A DNA stretch of 64,000 nt from Hyphomicrobiales bacterium (GCA_900473915.1 UCNG01000008.1:1-64000), one strand, 5' to 3'. Positions 1 through 9,679 are shown, counted from the first letter of the stretch. Notes: generated by a model not told the origin, from the sequence alone. A program made the numbers and translations.

Positions 1-19
1 GGGTTTGTCAGCGGCCTGA

Positions 20-48
20 GCCGCGCATTTTACGTGCGCGGCTTTTTT
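20..48 (+). terminator. Rho-independent terminator
   Basis: A perfect 8-bp stem (20-27 with 35-42) with a 7-base loop is followed by six T on the plus strand. It would end a plus-strand transcript that starts left of the window. There is no T-run on the minus side, so it does not obviously serve the minus-strand gene ending at 66. Confidence 0.75.
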
Positions 49-65
49 GATCTTCTTGCAGGCGG

Positions 66-356
66 TCAGCGAAAAATAGCTTCGCCTTGCTCATCCACGA
101 TCTGCCGTCCCTTGTTCAGCGCAATGCTGGCGGCATCTTCGATACCGGGGCAACGATCGGCGCGGACAAAGCGATATTCCTTCACTTCGCCATCGATTGC
201 CTTGGAAATGACGCCGCAGACCTGATACTGCCCGCCCTCGCTATAGGGCGTGGCAATGATCAGAAAGTCCTTGTGCTCAAGGCGACCAGCCTCTTTCGGC
301 TCCGCTGGCGTTTCGGAGGCGGAGCCTCCACCAAAAAGACGCTTCAAAAAGGACAT
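66..356 (-). CDS. hlyU: HlyU-family protein
   Basis: This 96-residue protein has the HlyU-family pattern: a short basic N-terminus (MSFLKRLFGGG), then one small domain with the segments EHKDFLIIATP, YQVCGVI and DRCPGIEDAASIALNKGRQI. The family is named after a Vibrio transcriptional activator of haemolysin genes. In alphaproteobacteria it is a common small cytoplasmic protein of unproven function, so direct DNA binding should not be assumed. The start is supported by a GGAGG ribosome site about 6 bases upstream. It lies 51 bases downstream of rpoD on the same strand and could be co-transcribed with it. Confidence 0.8.
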   Translation of the reverse strand: MSFLKRLFGGGSASETPAEPKEAGRLEHKDFLIIATPYSEGGQYQVCGVISKAIDGEVKEYRFVRADRCPGIEDAASIALNKGRQIVDEQGEAIFR

Positions 357-382
357 ATCGCCTCCCCTTCCCGTATCGTTTA

Positions 383-421
383 GCTGTCCAGGCCTAGATG
401 TCCAGGCCTAGCTATCCAGGA
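383..421. repeat. Tandem duplication of the rpoD 3' end
   Basis: Read on the minus strand, the last codons of rpoD plus stop (unit CTGGATAGCTAGGC) are followed directly by a near-identical 14-base copy with its own TAG, then by a partial third copy ending CTGGACAGCTAA. The last copy probably represents the ancestral gene end (Leu-Asp-Ser-stop). Duplication left the encoded C-terminus unchanged and added redundant stop codons downstream. Confidence 0.7.
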
Positions 422-2426
422 ACGAACGCAGCTTACGCGAACGGCTCGGATGCTTCAGCTTGCGCAGTGCCTTGGCTTCGATCTGGCGGATACGTTCGCG
501 AGTGACCGAGAACTGCTGGCCGACTTCTTCCAGCGTGTGGTCGGTGTTCATGCCGATACCGAAACGCATGCGCAGAACACGTTCTTCACGCGGGGTCAGC
601 GAAGCCAGAACACGGGTCGTCGTATCGCGCAGATTGGCCTGAATGGCGGCATCGATTGGCAGAAGCGCGTTCTTGTCCTCGATGAAATCGCCCAGATGTG
701 AATCTTCCTCGTCGCCGACCGGCGTTTCGAGCGAGATCGGTTCCTTGGCGATTTTCAGCACCTTGCGCACTTTTTCAAGCGGCATGGCGAGCTTTTCGGC
801 CAGTTCTTCCGGCGTCGGCTCACGACCGATTTCATGCAGCATCTGGCGCGATGTACGAACGATCTTGTTGATCGTTTCGATCATGTGCACCGGAATGCGG
901 ATGGTGCGCGCCTGATCGGCAATCGAGCGGGTGATCGCCTGACGAATCCACCAGGTCGCATAGGTCGAGAACTTGTAGCCGCGGCGATACTCGAACTTGT
1001 CGACAGCCTTCATCAGGCCGATATTGCCTTCCTGAATGAGATCGAGGAACTGCAAGCCACGGTTCGTGTACTTCTTGGCAATCGAGATGACGAGGCGAAG
1101 GTTGGCTTCCACCATTTCCTTCTTGGCGATGGTTGCTTCGCGTTCGCCCTTCTGCACCTGATTGACGATGCGGCGGAATTCACCGATGGAGATCGCGGTT
1201 TCGGTCGCCAGCATCTGGATTTCCGAACGCAAGCGGTCGATGGTGCGTTCTTCCTTGGCCGCGAATTCCTTCCAGCCGCGCGCCGAAAGCGTGCTGACGC
1301 GCTCGACCCATTTCGGGTCCAGTTCGTGGCCCTGATATTCCTTCAGGAACTCCTCGCGGCGCACGCCGAAGGATTCGGCCAGACGCAGCAGCTTGCCTTC
1401 GTTCTGCACCAGACGCTTGTTGATGTCGTAAAGCTGTTCGACAAGCTGTTCGATACGGTTCTGGTTCAGCGACAGCGATTTCACTGCCTTGATGAGCTGA
1501 TCCTTGAGTTCCTTGTAGCGGCGCTCCTGGCTTGACGACAGTTCGCCGGTCGCGGCCAGACGGCCCTCGACCTGCTGGTCCTGCAGCTTGCGCAGCTTCT
1601 TGTAGGTGTCGGCGATGAGATCGAGCGTTTCCATGACCTGCGGACGCAGTTCGGCTTCCATGGCCGCCAGCGACAGGTTGGCTTCGTCCTCGTCTTCTTC
1701 TTCCTCTTCAACCGGCATGTCGCCGCCGACATTGGTAATGTCGTCATCGTCACGCGAGCGGCGCTGAGGCTTGTCATCGCGGGACTTGTCCTCTTCCACG
1801 CGCTCGATCACCGGAGCCTGCTTGGCTTCCGGACCGGCATAGGTGGTTTCAAGGTCAATGATTTCGCGCAGCAGGATGTTGGAGTCATTCAGCTGGTCGC
1901 GCCAGATGATGATCGCCTGGAAGGTCAGCGGGCTTTCGCAAAGCCCGGCGATCATGGTTTCACGACCGGCCTCGATGCGCTTTGCAATCGCGATTTCACC
2001 TTCACGCGACAGAAGCTCGACCGATCCCATTTCGCGCAGATACATGCGCACCGGATCGTCGGTACGGTCGGTCGGCTCTTTCTTGGTAGTGGTCGTGGCA
2101 ACAGCCGTGCCGCCGGATTCGACCAGATCGCCGCCCTCTTCCGAGTCGTCGTCGCTGTTGTCTTCGCGGTCGTTGTCCTGCTCGTCGTCTTCAACGACGT
2201 TGATGCCCATGTCTGACAGCATCGACATCGTGTCTTCGATCTGTTCGGATGTCACTTCCTCGGAAGGCAGCACGGCGTTCAGCTCGTCCATCGTGACGTA
2301 GCCGCGCTTCTTCGCGAGTTTGATCATCTTCTTGACAGCATCGTCAGAAAGGTCGAGAAGCGGACCGTCGGCAGCACCTTCGCGCTCGACTTCGGCTTCT
2401 TCGTTTTCCTTAACCTTCGTTGCCAT
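408..2426 (-). CDS. rpoD: RNA polymerase primary sigma factor RpoD
   Basis: Housekeeping sigma-70 of 672 residues, the usual alphaproteobacterial length. The N-terminal region 1.1 is followed by a very acidic stretch (runs of D and E near residues 78-100 and 225-250) and the non-conserved region. Region 2 reads [27 protein letters not shown] with the -10 recognition segment [13 protein letters not shown]. Region 4 carries the -35 binding helix [17 protein letters not shown]. The ATG at 2426 has GGAGAAG about 6 bases upstream. A CtrA-type box lies about 110 bases upstream. The gene heads a minus-strand unit with the hlyU-like gene and is separated from dnaG by 468 bases. Confidence 0.98.
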   Translation of the reverse strand: MATKVKENEEAEVEREGAADGPLLDLSDDAVKKMIKLAKKRGYVTMDELNAVLPSEEVTSEQIEDTMSMLSDMGINVVEDDEQDNDREDNSDDDSEEGGDLVESGGTAVATTTTKKEPTDRTDDPVRMYLREMGSVELLSREGEIAIAKRIEAGRETMIAGLCESPLTFQAIIIWRDQLNDSNILLREIIDLETTYAGPEAKQAPVIERVEEDKSRDDKPQRRSRDDDDITNVGGDMPVEEEEEDEDEANLSLAAMEAELRPQVMETLDLIADTYKKLRKLQDQQVEGRLAATGELSSSQERRYKELKDQLIKAVKSLSLNQNRIEQLVEQLYDINKRLVQNEGKLLRLAESFGVRREEFLKEYQGHELDPKWVERVSTLSARGWKEFAAKEERTIDRLRSEIQMLATETAISIGEFRRIVNQVQKGEREATIAKKEMVEANLRLVISIAKKYTNRGLQFLDLIQEGNIGLMKAVDKFEYRRGYKFSTYATWWIRQAITRSIADQARTIRIPVHMIETINKIVRTSRQMLHEIGREPTPEELAEKLAMPLEKVRKVLKIAKEPISLETPVGDEEDSHLGDFIEDKNALLPIDAAIQANLRDTTTRVLASLTPREERVLRMRFGIGMNTDHTLEEVGQQFSVTRERIRQIEAKALRKLKHPSRSRKLRSFLDS

Positions 2427-2894
2427 ATGTTCTTCTCCAGGCGACCCCGGTCGCTTCTAAGATATATAGAGTTCTCGGACAGTTTTGCGAGGCCGCAATC
2501 CGTCAGTTGATTCTGCGAGTAGCCGATTTCCTGTTAATGGCGGATTAACCTTGCCTTCGGTATCGGGCTTCTTCATCTCCGATTTCTTGTGGGCAGATCG
2601 GGCGGTCAACCGGACAATACCGATTTTCCGGGCCGCTTTTTCGGGCCGCTTCCCGGCCCGTACCCAGCTTGCTGCCTTGCAGCCTCGGATATCACCGGTT
2701 TCTGTTCTTTTCCTTGTTCGAACTGTCGTGATTCCGTCATTTACGCCATACGTCAAGAGCGACTCACCTGATTCGCGCTTAAAAAGCGAATCATTTTGTT
2801 GTCACGGCCTTTCCGTCAGCCAGATAGAGCACGATTTTGGGATCGCAACCCCGCATTTCCGGCTGTTCTGGCAAGTCTGATTCGTGAAACCGAA
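2427..2894. other. rpoD-dnaG intergenic region, no gene seen
   Basis: A 468-base gap between two minus-strand genes. No open frame here has a credible ribosome site or protein-like composition. It holds the rpoD upstream region, a CtrA-type dyad (2533-2549), a hairpin at about 2770-2793 (GATTCGC paired with GCGAATC) and a second hairpin at 2877-2902 that overlaps the dnaG stop codon. Neither hairpin has a clean T-run on the minus strand. Confidence 0.6.
2533..2549. promoter_or_regulatory. CtrA-type binding box upstream of rpoD
   Basis: The dyad GTTAATGGCGGATTAAC contains TTAA-N7-TTAA, the full CtrA consensus, in both orientations. It lies about 110 bases upstream of the rpoD start. CtrA is the alphaproteobacterial cell-cycle response regulator. 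From memory, rpoD is among the published CtrA targets in Brucella abortus, which would fit. Function here is inferred from the motif and its position. Confidence 0.6.
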
Positions 2895-4877
2895 TCAGAA
2901 GCCGCCGGGCGGACGTCCCGAAGACAGGCCGAAACCGTCGATCAGGGCTTCTGTCGCGTCAGCTTTCAAAATCTGATTTTGTATATCCCTGAGACGCGCG
3001 AACAACTCGCCCGTTTCATCGGTTTCAAGCGCGGCTTCAACGGCTCGCAGCTCCTTATGTAGTGTGCGCGCCCGCTGATGCAAGTGAAGCGCCTGCCGAA
3101 GCGCTTCCCGCGCATCGTCTTCCGCGGCCAGCGCCGTCGCGGTCCAGAGCTTCGCGCCCTTCACCACAAGTTCGAGCATTTCGATCTGTTCGCCATGTCC
3201 GGCATTGACCAGCGCTCGCCGCATCGCATGGCCATCTTCCATGTGTCCGGCGGCCAGCACATCCAGCATGGCCAGATGCAGCGACTTCAACGCTTCATGC
3301 CCCAGATCGAGCGCTGCCACCGTCTCGAAATCCTCTTCGATCAGACGCGGATGGTTGAGAAGCGTCAGCACGATTGCGGTTTCGCGCAAGGGCGCATGCG
3401 ATCCCGCCCCCGGCCTGCCGCCCTTTACCAGCGTGGAACGCACCAGACTGTCGGAAATCGCAAGACGACCGCTGCCACCGGCCGGTCCGCCGCGCCCGCG
3501 TCCGCCATCGTTCCTGCGGTTGAAAGACGAATTGCGCTGCCCTCCGCCCTGATACCCCTGACGTCCCTGTCCGAAGAAAGCCTGCGCCCGGTCGCGCATA
3601 TCCTGGCTGTAATGGCGGCGAATATCCTCATTGGCGATGCGGCTGGTAATCTCGCGCAGCCGCGCTTCAAGCTCGGCCCGGCGTTCCGGCGTATCGAAGA
3701 CACCGCCCGTCGTTTCCCGCGTCCACACCATGTCGACCAGCGGCTTGGCATCGCGCAGGACCGCATGGAACGCAGCCGGACCTTCCGCCTTGACGAGATC
3801 GTCCGGGTCCTGCCCCTCCGGCAGAAGCGCGAAACGCAGCGACTTGCCGGGCTGCAAGGCGGGCAATCCCAGATCGACGGCGCGATAGGCGGCGCGAAGC
3901 CCCGCCCCGTCGCCATCGAAACACAGAACGGGCTCCGGGCTGATGCGCCAGAGAAGTTCAAGCTGTTCTTCCGTCAGTGCTGTGCCCAGCGGAGCCACCG
4001 CCTGATGGATACCGGCCTGCGCCAGCGCAATCACATCCATATAGCCTTCGACGGCAATAATGGATTTGGCCGGCTCGCCGCCTTGCGGCTGGCAGGCCTT
4101 GCGCGCCCGCAAGCCGTTGTAGAGCACACGGCCCTTGTGAAACAGTTCGGTTTCCGGCGAGTTGAGATATTTGGCAGGCGCATCGGCGGAAAGCGCCCGC
4201 CCGCCAAAAGCAATGATGCGCCCGCGCAGATCCTCGATCGGGAACATGACGCGATCGCGAAAACGGTCATAGGAAACGGCAATGCCCTCGCCGTGCACGA
4301 CAAGACCGCACGCCTCAATCTGCTCGCGCGACACGCCCTTGCCTGCCAGAAACTCCTTCAATGCGTTGCGCGATTCCGGCGCATAACCGATGCGGAACGT
4401 CTGCTGTGTCGCGGTCGAAAGGCCGCGGTCGCGCAGATAGGCGCGCGCCTTGGCGCCGACGGCGCTTTGCAACTGGCTCTCAAAAAACTGTGCCGCCAGT
4501 TCCATGACATCGTAGAGCGTGGCGCGTTGCGCCTCGCGCTTTTCCATTTCCGGGTCCCGCGCGGGCATCGGAACGCCTGCCATGTCGGCAACACGTTCCA
4601 CCGCTTCCGGAAAACTCAGACCTTCAAGATCGGTCAGAAACTTGAAGTGGTCGCCGGTCACACCGCAACCGAAACAATGATAGCGGCCCTTGCGATCTTC
4701 ACAGTGAAAGCTCGGCGTCTTCTCGCCGTGAAACGGACAGCAGGCCCAAAAATCGCCTTTTGGCGGATTGCTCTTCTTGCGGTCGAACGATGCGCGCGTT
4801 CCTATCAGCGTCGAGATCGGGACGCGGTCTCTGATCTCATCGAGAAAGGATGGCGGAAAACGCATTACAGATTTCAC
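2895..4877 (-). CDS. dnaG: DNA primase DnaG
   Basis: Primase of 660 residues that makes RNA primers at the replication fork. The N-terminal CHC2 zinc-binding domain is visible as CCPFHGEKTPSFHC followed by YHCFGCG. The catalytic TOPRIM core is seen in VEGYMDVIALAQAG and CFDGDGAGLRAA. A Gly/Arg-rich, probably unstructured linker (about residues 425-475) precedes the C-terminal helicase-interaction region. An alternative ATG four codons in (4865, MRFPPSF) is possible. Order relative to rpoD is the familiar macromolecular-synthesis arrangement, but without rpsU and on the same strand as rpoD. Confidence 0.97.
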   Translation of the reverse strand: MKSVMRFPPSFLDEIRDRVPISTLIGTRASFDRKKSNPPKGDFWACCPFHGEKTPSFHCEDRKGRYHCFGCGVTGDHFKFLTDLEGLSFPEAVERVADMAGVPMPARDPEMEKREAQRATLYDVMELAAQFFESQLQSAVGAKARAYLRDRGLSTATQQTFRIGYAPESRNALKEFLAGKGVSREQIEACGLVVHGEGIAVSYDRFRDRVMFPIEDLRGRIIAFGGRALSADAPAKYLNSPETELFHKGRVLYNGLRARKACQPQGGEPAKSIIAVEGYMDVIALAQAGIHQAVAPLGTALTEEQLELLWRISPEPVLCFDGDGAGLRAAYRAVDLGLPALQPGKSLRFALLPEGQDPDDLVKAEGPAAFHAVLRDAKPLVDMVWTRETTGGVFDTPERRAELEARLREITSRIANEDIRRHYSQDMRDRAQAFFGQGRQGYQGGGQRNSSFNRRNDGGRGRGGPAGGSGRLAISDSLVRSTLVKGGRPGAGSHAPLRETAIVLTLLNHPRLIEEDFETVAALDLGHEALKSLHLAMLDVLAAGHMEDGHAMRRALVNAGHGEQIEMLELVVKGAKLWTATALAAEDDAREALRQALHLHQRARTLHKELRAVEAALETDETGELFARLRDIQNQILKADATEALIDGFGLSSGRPPGGF

Positions 4878-4997
4878 TTTCGGATCAAGCAGCAGGCAGA
4901 TGATAGTCTATAGCCTATATAGGCTCGCCCGCCTTGACAGTCCATCGCGCCCGCATGTCCCTCCCCGCTAATCACATGTCGCTGCCAAACAAGCGCA

Positions 4998-5026
4998 TTG
5001 TCACAAAACTGTCATATATTCGTCAC
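4998..5026 (+). promoter_or_regulatory. PHO box of three phased units
   Basis: Three 7-base units, TTGTCAC, CTGTCAT and TCGTCAC, are separated by exactly 4 bases each (AAAA, ATAT). This 11-base periodicity is the classical PhoB box architecture. It lies about 150 bases upstream of the Na/Pi cotransporter start, in the 296-base gap after dnaG. PhoB activation under phosphate limitation is inferred from motif plus gene function. Confidence 0.75.
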
Positions 5027-5173
5027 GACACTATAGGAGGAGATTGCAATTTATTGCGAATAAGCCCATATCTCCTGGATATTTGATTAGCCGGAACATA
5101 TTTTTTCTTCATTTGTTGCGTTAGCTCAACCAATGTTGGTTTCACCTCACCTCCAACCCGAAGGGATTTTGCC

Positions 5174-6850
5174 GTGAATGGTTCTTTGGTCCTTTTGCAT
5201 CTGGCCGGTGCAGTTGCTCTTTTGCTTTGGGCGACACGCATGGTTCGGACCGGGGTGGAGCGTGCCTATGGCGACCGGTTGCGCCGACGCCTGCGCAGAC
5301 AGATGCAGAATCCGCTGCTTTCCGTCGCCTTTGGCCTCGCCCTCGCCGTCGCCCTGCAAAGCTCGACAGCGGTCACGCTTCTCGTCGGCTCCTTTGTCGG
5401 TTCAGGCATTGTAGGCGGCATCGCGGGCCTCATGGCCGTGCGCGGCGGCGAGCTTGGCTCCGCCCTCGTCGTCAAGATTTTGAGCTACGATCTCACGCTT
5501 CTGGTGCCGCTCTGCCTTGTCATCGGCACGGGCATCTTCATGACGACCGAGCGCCGCGACTGGCGACAGATCGGGCGCATCGTGGTGGGTGTCGGCCTTC
5601 TCATCATGTCGCTGGAAATGACCGGACAGGCCACAGAACCGTTGCGGCAAAGCGAATTGCTGCCGGTCATCGTCGACTATCTGTCGGGCGACCCGGTCAC
5701 CGCCTATCTGCTCGCGGCCCTGATGACATGGTTGTTTCATTCCAGCGTCGCCGCGGTCATCCTGCTTACCACTTTCGCCTCACGCGGCCTGATTCAGCCG
5801 GAACTGGCGGTGGTGATGGTGCTTGGCGTCAATCTGGGTTCGTCGATCATCGCCCCGATCCTGACCCGCCATGCGCCGCCTGAAACCCGTGTCGTGCCGC
5901 TCGGCAATCTGTTGATGCGCGGCGCGGGATCGCTCATCATGCTGGTGCTTTACCAGACCTTCAAACCGTCGGTCGCCTTCCTCGGCGCCGATCCGGTCTC
6001 GCAGGTGGTCAACGCGCATATCCTGTTCAATGTCGTCGTGATGATTGCCGGCATTCCGCTTTCCAGCCTCGTGTTGCGCACCACCGAAACGCTGGTGCAC
6101 CTCAACGCCGACAAGAATGCATCCGCGCAGCCCCTGGCGGTCGAGGAATATAGCGCGCTCGATACAGCCGTGCTCGACCGTCCTTCACAGGCACTCGCCA
6201 ATGCGACCCGCGAAGTGGTCGGTGTCTGCGACACGATCGAAGTCATGCTGCGCCGCATCATTGAGCTTTATGAAAAGCCCGATCAGGCACGCATTGACGA
6301 ACTGGCAGCACTGGACGACCGGGTGGACAAGAAACACGCCGCGATCAAACTCTATCTCACCAGGCTCGCCACGCAGAACCTGACCGATTTTGAGTCACTG
6401 CGCATGCAGGAATTGCTCGGTGCCTGCGTCAAGCTCGAGCAGGTGGGCGATATCATCGTGCGCAACATGCTGGTGCATGTTCAAAAGAAGATGGATCACA
6501 ACCTCGAATTTACCGAGGAAGGCTGGAAGGAACTCAGCCATTTCCACGCCATGGTTCTGGCCAATGCGCATATGGCGTTCAACGTGATTGTTTCGCGCGA
6601 TGGCCGCACGGCGCGTCAGCTTGTGCAGGAAAAGGACCAGCTGCGCGAACTGGAAAAGCAGACGAGCATGCGCCATTTCACGCGCCTGCGCGAAGGCGCC
6701 ACCCGCAGCATCGAGACAAGCTCAATCCATCTCGACACGATCCGCGACCTCAAGCAGATCAATTCGCTTCTGGCCTCGATGGCCTACCCCGTGCTTGAGG
6801 AACAGGGCCTGCTCAGCGACACGCGCCTCAAGGCCGCCAAGCAGAGCTGA
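5174..6850 (+). CDS. Na+/phosphate cotransporter with PhoU-like tail
   Basis: A 558-residue inner-membrane protein of the NptA/YjbB Na/Pi-cotransporter family. The two inverted repeats carry the family signatures LQSSTAVTLLVGSFVGSG and FHSSVAAVILLTTFASRG, and GVNLGSSI follows. About residues 1-310 form roughly eight or nine membrane segments. The C-terminal ~240 residues are soluble and helical and resemble PhoU repeats (ATREVVGVCDTIEVMLRRII). The start is GTG in the context GCCGTGAATGG; the ATG overlapping it is out of frame. A three-unit PHO box upstream supports induction by phosphate starvation. It is a single-gene unit facing a convergent hydrolase gene. Confidence 0.9.
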   Translation: MNGSLVLLHLAGAVALLLWATRMVRTGVERAYGDRLRRRLRRQMQNPLLSVAFGLALAVALQSSTAVTLLVGSFVGSGIVGGIAGLMAVRGGELGSALVVKILSYDLTLLVPLCLVIGTGIFMTTERRDWRQIGRIVVGVGLLIMSLEMTGQATEPLRQSELLPVIVDYLSGDPVTAYLLAALMTWLFHSSVAAVILLTTFASRGLIQPELAVVMVLGVNLGSSIIAPILTRHAPPETRVVPLGNLLMRGAGSLIMLVLYQTFKPSVAFLGADPVSQVVNAHILFNVVVMIAGIPLSSLVLRTTETLVHLNADKNASAQPLAVEEYSALDTAVLDRPSQALANATREVVGVCDTIEVMLRRIIELYEKPDQARIDELAALDDRVDKKHAAIKLYLTRLATQNLTDFESLRMQELLGACVKLEQVGDIIVRNMLVHVQKKMDHNLEFTEEGWKELSHFHAMVLANAHMAFNVIVSRDGRTARQLVQEKDQLRELEKQTSMRHFTRLREGATRSIETSSIHLDTIRDLKQINSLLASMAYPVLEEQGLLSDTRLKAAKQS

Positions 6851-6903
6851 CAATCGGGTCCAGCGACGGCAGGTCGATACCTGCTGCCGCATGGCGCCAA
6901 ATC

Positions 6904-7461
6904 TTAGAACGAAATATCCGCGGCGGGACGCACCCGCACGCGGGCATTTCCAGCCTTGAAACCATTCAATGTTTCATTGTGATGCGCAACGATATCCGCA
7001 AATTGCAGGCTGGCGGTGTCGCCGGTCGTGTGCGCGTCCCCGATCAACGTGACATCGTAACCAAGAGAAACAGCGCGCCGCACTGTGGTATCGACGCAAT
7101 ATTGCGTCTGGCAGCCACCAATAATGAGGTGCGAGATATTCTGCTGGTCCAGAACGGCTTGCAGGTCCGTTTCATGGAAAGAATCGCAGCTTCGCTTTTC
7201 AACGAGAACGTCACCCGGTTTCAAGGCAAGCTCCTCGCGGATTTCCCATCCTGCTGTGCCTTTTTCCAACTCGTCACCGGGACCGCCGTCATGCTGCACC
7301 ATGATGACCGGAATTCCAGCCTGACGCGCCCTCTCCTGCAAGTCGCGCAGCCGCACAACGATCTCATCAAGGGCCCGGTCGATAGCTGGCTGCCGTTCCG
7401 GCGCACCCATTCCGGCCACGATGTCATTTTGAACGTCTATAACAAGCAAAGCTGTTTTCAT
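6904..7461 (-). CDS. Cysteine hydrolase, isochorismatase-like
   Basis: A 185-residue enzyme of the isochorismatase/nicotinamidase superfamily. The N-terminal ALLVIDVQNDIVAGMG supplies the catalytic Asp. A Lys (LVEKRSCDSF) and the cysteine loop LIIGGCQTQYCVDTTVRRA complete the Asp-Lys-Cys triad pattern. The substrate cannot be deduced; the family cleaves isochorismate, nicotinamide, N-carbamoyl compounds and similar C-N bonds. The ATG at 7461 (MKTALLVID) is preferred over an upstream in-frame start because family proteins begin there and the extra 34 residues are unlike any domain. It lies downstream of yqeY on the same strand, beyond a terminator. Confidence 0.85.
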   Translation of the reverse strand: MKTALLVIDVQNDIVAGMGAPERQPAIDRALDEIVVRLRDLQERARQAGIPVIMVQHDGGPGDELEKGTAGWEIREELALKPGDVLVEKRSCDSFHETDLQAVLDQQNISHLIIGGCQTQYCVDTTVRRAVSLGYDVTLIGDAHTTGDTASLQFADIVAHHNETLNGFKAGNARVRVRPAADISF

Positions 7462-7504
7462 CAGTCCGCATCCGGTGATTGTTGGGCTTTCGCCATGCAT
7501 AGCA

Positions 7505-7534
7505 CAAACAAAAGCCCTCGCCAGGGCGAGGGCT
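7505..7534 (-). terminator. Terminator of the YqeY gene
   Basis: A ten-base perfect inverted repeat (7513-7522 with 7525-7534) is followed on the minus strand by TTTGTTTG. It lies directly after the YqeY stop codon at 7568 and separates that gene from the cysteine hydrolase. Confidence 0.75.
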
Positions 7535-7567
7535 GAACAAAGTCGAAAGCCTTCAGGCCTCACGCTT

Positions 7568-8020
7568 TCACTGCAAAAGCGATTTCACGATGGCGCTGGC
7601 CTTGGTGAAATCCATCTTGCCTGCATGACGCTCTTTCAGAACGGCCATGCATTTTCCCATGTCGCGCAGACCCTGAGCGCCGATTTCGGCAATCACATCA
7701 GCACAGGCCTTCTTGATCTCATCATCAGTCATCTGCTGCGGCAAAAACTCGGAAATGATCGTGATTTCCTCGCGCTCGGCCTCGGCCAGCTCAAGGCGGC
7801 TGCCCTCTTCATAGATACGCGCGGATTCTTCCCGCTGCTTGACCATCTTGCCGAGGATGCCCAGCAATTCTTCGTCCCCGACCGGGTCCTTGCCAGCGGT
7901 GCGGTTGGCGATATCACGGTCCTTGACCGCAGCCAGAACGAGGCGCAGCGTCGACATGCGGCGCTTGTCCTGTGCTTTCAGCGCGGTTGTGAGGGCCTGG
8001 GAAATCTCCTGGCGAAGCAT
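7568..8020 (-). CDS. yqeY: GatB/YqeY domain protein
   Basis: A 150-residue stand-alone YqeY protein, homologous to the C-terminal tail of the GatB subunit of tRNA amidotransferase. Typical features are MLRQEISQALTTALKAQDKRRMSTLRLVLAA at the N-terminus and the C-terminal FLPQQMTDDEIKKA and MGKCMAVLKERHAGKMD segments. Role: probable tRNA-related binding, not an enzyme by itself. The ATG at 8020 is chosen because AGGAGAG lies 6 bases upstream and the domain starts there; an open frame extending to 8188 has no support. It is divergent from carA, a usual arrangement in alphaproteobacteria. Confidence 0.9.
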   Translation of the reverse strand: MLRQEISQALTTALKAQDKRRMSTLRLVLAAVKDRDIANRTAGKDPVGDEELLGILGKMVKQREESARIYEEGSRLELAEAEREEITIISEFLPQQMTDDEIKKACADVIAEIGAQGLRDMGKCMAVLKERHAGKMDFTKASAIVKSLLQ

Positions 8021-8348
8021 AACGTCTCTCCTGACGGTGTTTGTTCTGTGTTGTTCGTTTCCTGCATCTATACAGCAAGCGAATAGATCCGCCGAGCTGT
8101 CCGAACCGCCATCCCGCAAAATAATATTACGACGATTATCGCCATTTTTCAGGAAAGCATGATCCCGGACGATTGACCCGGCCTTCAAGTTTCTCTATTG
8201 CTCAAGGCTTAGCAGGACATCGGCACGTGCTGGCAGTGGGAGGTTTGAAATCCCCGCTGCCTTTTGGCGCATATATGCCCCTTGACGCTTCATCTTTCAA
8301 GCTACCTTACCGGTGGCGGGTTGAAACACGAATGCGTGCCGCATGATG

Positions 8349-8391
8349 CATGCCGCCCAAAAGCGGAAACCGGTTTTGGGACAGCGGCATG
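8349..8391 (+). repeat. Dispersed palindrome, family A, copy 1
   Basis: A 43-base element bounded by CATGCCGC and GCGGCATG with the core GCGGAAACCGGTTTTGGG. It lies 64 bases upstream of the carA start. Related copies are at 15064 (before carB), 33323 and 41202 (before uvrB), all in the same orientation. Confidence 0.75.
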
Positions 8392-8455
8392 CATGAAGAC
8401 TGGTAACGAAATAACAGCACACGCTGGCGTGCGCTAACAAGCAGGAGTGCAGACC

Positions 8456-9679
8456 ATGACAGACACCACACCGAAAACAGCACCCTGGACTGTGGAGAAG
8501 CGAACCGCCATCCTCGTACTTGCCGATGGAACAGTGATCGAAGGCAAGGGCCTCGGCGCAATCGGTGCCATCGAAGCCGAAGTCGTGTTCAACACGGCGC
8601 TGACCGGCTACGAAGAAATCCTGACCGATCCGTCCTATGCCGGGCAGATCGTCACCTTCACCTTCCCGCATATCGGCAATGTCGGCGCCAATGCCGAAGA
8701 CATTGAGGACCTGACGCCGGCCAATCGCCACGGCGCGGTCGGCGCGATCTTCAAGGCCGACATCACGTCGCCGTCGAATTTCCGCGCTACGGAAGATCTG
8801 GACACCTGGCTGAAGCATCGCGGCATCATTGCGCTCGCCGGTATCGATACCCGCGCGCTGACCGCGCTCATCCGCGAACGCGGCGCGCAGAACGCGGTCA
8901 TCGCCCATGATCCGAGCGGCAAGTTCGACCTCGATGCGCTCAAGGCACGCGCCGCCGCATGGAGCGGCCTTGAAAACCTCGATCTCGCCAAGGACGTCAC
9001 CATCGGGCAGAGCCTTACGTGGAAGGAAACGCCGTGGACGCTCGCCAACAGCTATGGCGAACAGGAAGCCCCGGAATATCACGTGGTGGCGCTCGATTTC
9101 GGCGTGAAGCGCAACATCCTGCGCCTGCTCACCGGCCTTGGCGCAAAAGTCACCGTGTTGCCTGCAACGGCGACGGCTGAGGATGTTCTGGCCTACAACC
9201 CGGACGGCATCTTCCTGTCCAACGGCCCCGGCGATCCGGCGGCAACCGGCGAATATGCCGTTCCGACCATCAAGAAGCTTGTCGAAACCGGCCTTCCGGT
9301 GTTCGGCATCTGCCTTGGCCACCAGATGCTGGCGCTGGCGCTCGGCGGACGCACCGAGAAGATGCATCAGGGCCATCACGGCGCCAACCATCCAGTCAAG
9401 GACTACACGACCGGCAAGGTCGAGATCGTGTCGATGAACCACGGCTTCGCGGTAGATTCAGATTCGCTGCCGGAAAACGTCGAGGAAACGCATGTGTCGC
9501 TCTTCGACGGCACCAATTGCGGCCTGCGCGTGGTCGGAAAGCCGGTCTTCTCGGTGCAGCATCACCCGGAAGCATCGCCCGGCCCGCAGGATTCGCACTA
9601 TCTGTTCCGCCGCTTCATCAATCTGATCCGCGAAAGGAAGGGTGAAGCGCTGCTTCCCGAACGCGAACAGGCAGCGTAA
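8456..9679 (+). CDS. carA: Carbamoyl-phosphate synthase small subunit CarA
   Basis: The glutaminase subunit (407 residues) that delivers ammonia to CarB for carbamoyl phosphate, feeding arginine and pyrimidine synthesis. The N-terminal CPSase domain has [13 protein letters not shown] and [22 protein letters not shown]. The C-terminal class I amidotransferase domain has the nucleophile in GICLGHQ (Cys286) and the His-Glu pair in [11 protein letters not shown]. The ATG at 8456 is preferred to a GTG three codons earlier because AGGAG (8443-8447) sits 8 bases before it and overlaps that GTG. carB lies 5.4 kb away, not adjacent. A family A palindrome lies in the leader. Confidence 0.98.
   Translation: MTDTTPKTAPWTVEKRTAILVLADGTVIEGKGLGAIGAIEAEVVFNTALTGYEEILTDPSYAGQIVTFTFPHIGNVGANAEDIEDLTPANRHGAVGAIFKADITSPSNFRATEDLDTWLKHRGIIALAGIDTRALTALIRERGAQNAVIAHDPSGKFDLDALKARAAAWSGLENLDLAKDVTIGQSLTWKETPWTLANSYGEQEAPEYHVVALDFGVKRNILRLLTGLGAKVTVLPATATAEDVLAYNPDGIFLSNGPGDPAATGEYAVPTIKKLVETGLPVFGICLGHQMLALALGGRTEKMHQGHHGANHPVKDYTTGKVEIVSMNHGFAVDSDSLPENVEETHVSLFDGTNCGLRVVGKPVFSVQHHPEASPGPQDSHYLFRRFINLIRERKGEALLPEREQAA

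Noticed and set aside
2485-2880. A 131-codon plus-strand frame in the rpoD-dnaG gap
   Set aside because: Composition is not protein-like, no ribosome site, and it crosses two hairpins.
8297-9442. A 381-codon minus-strand frame over carA
   Set aside because: Antisense shadow; it also runs through the family A repeat and carA leader.
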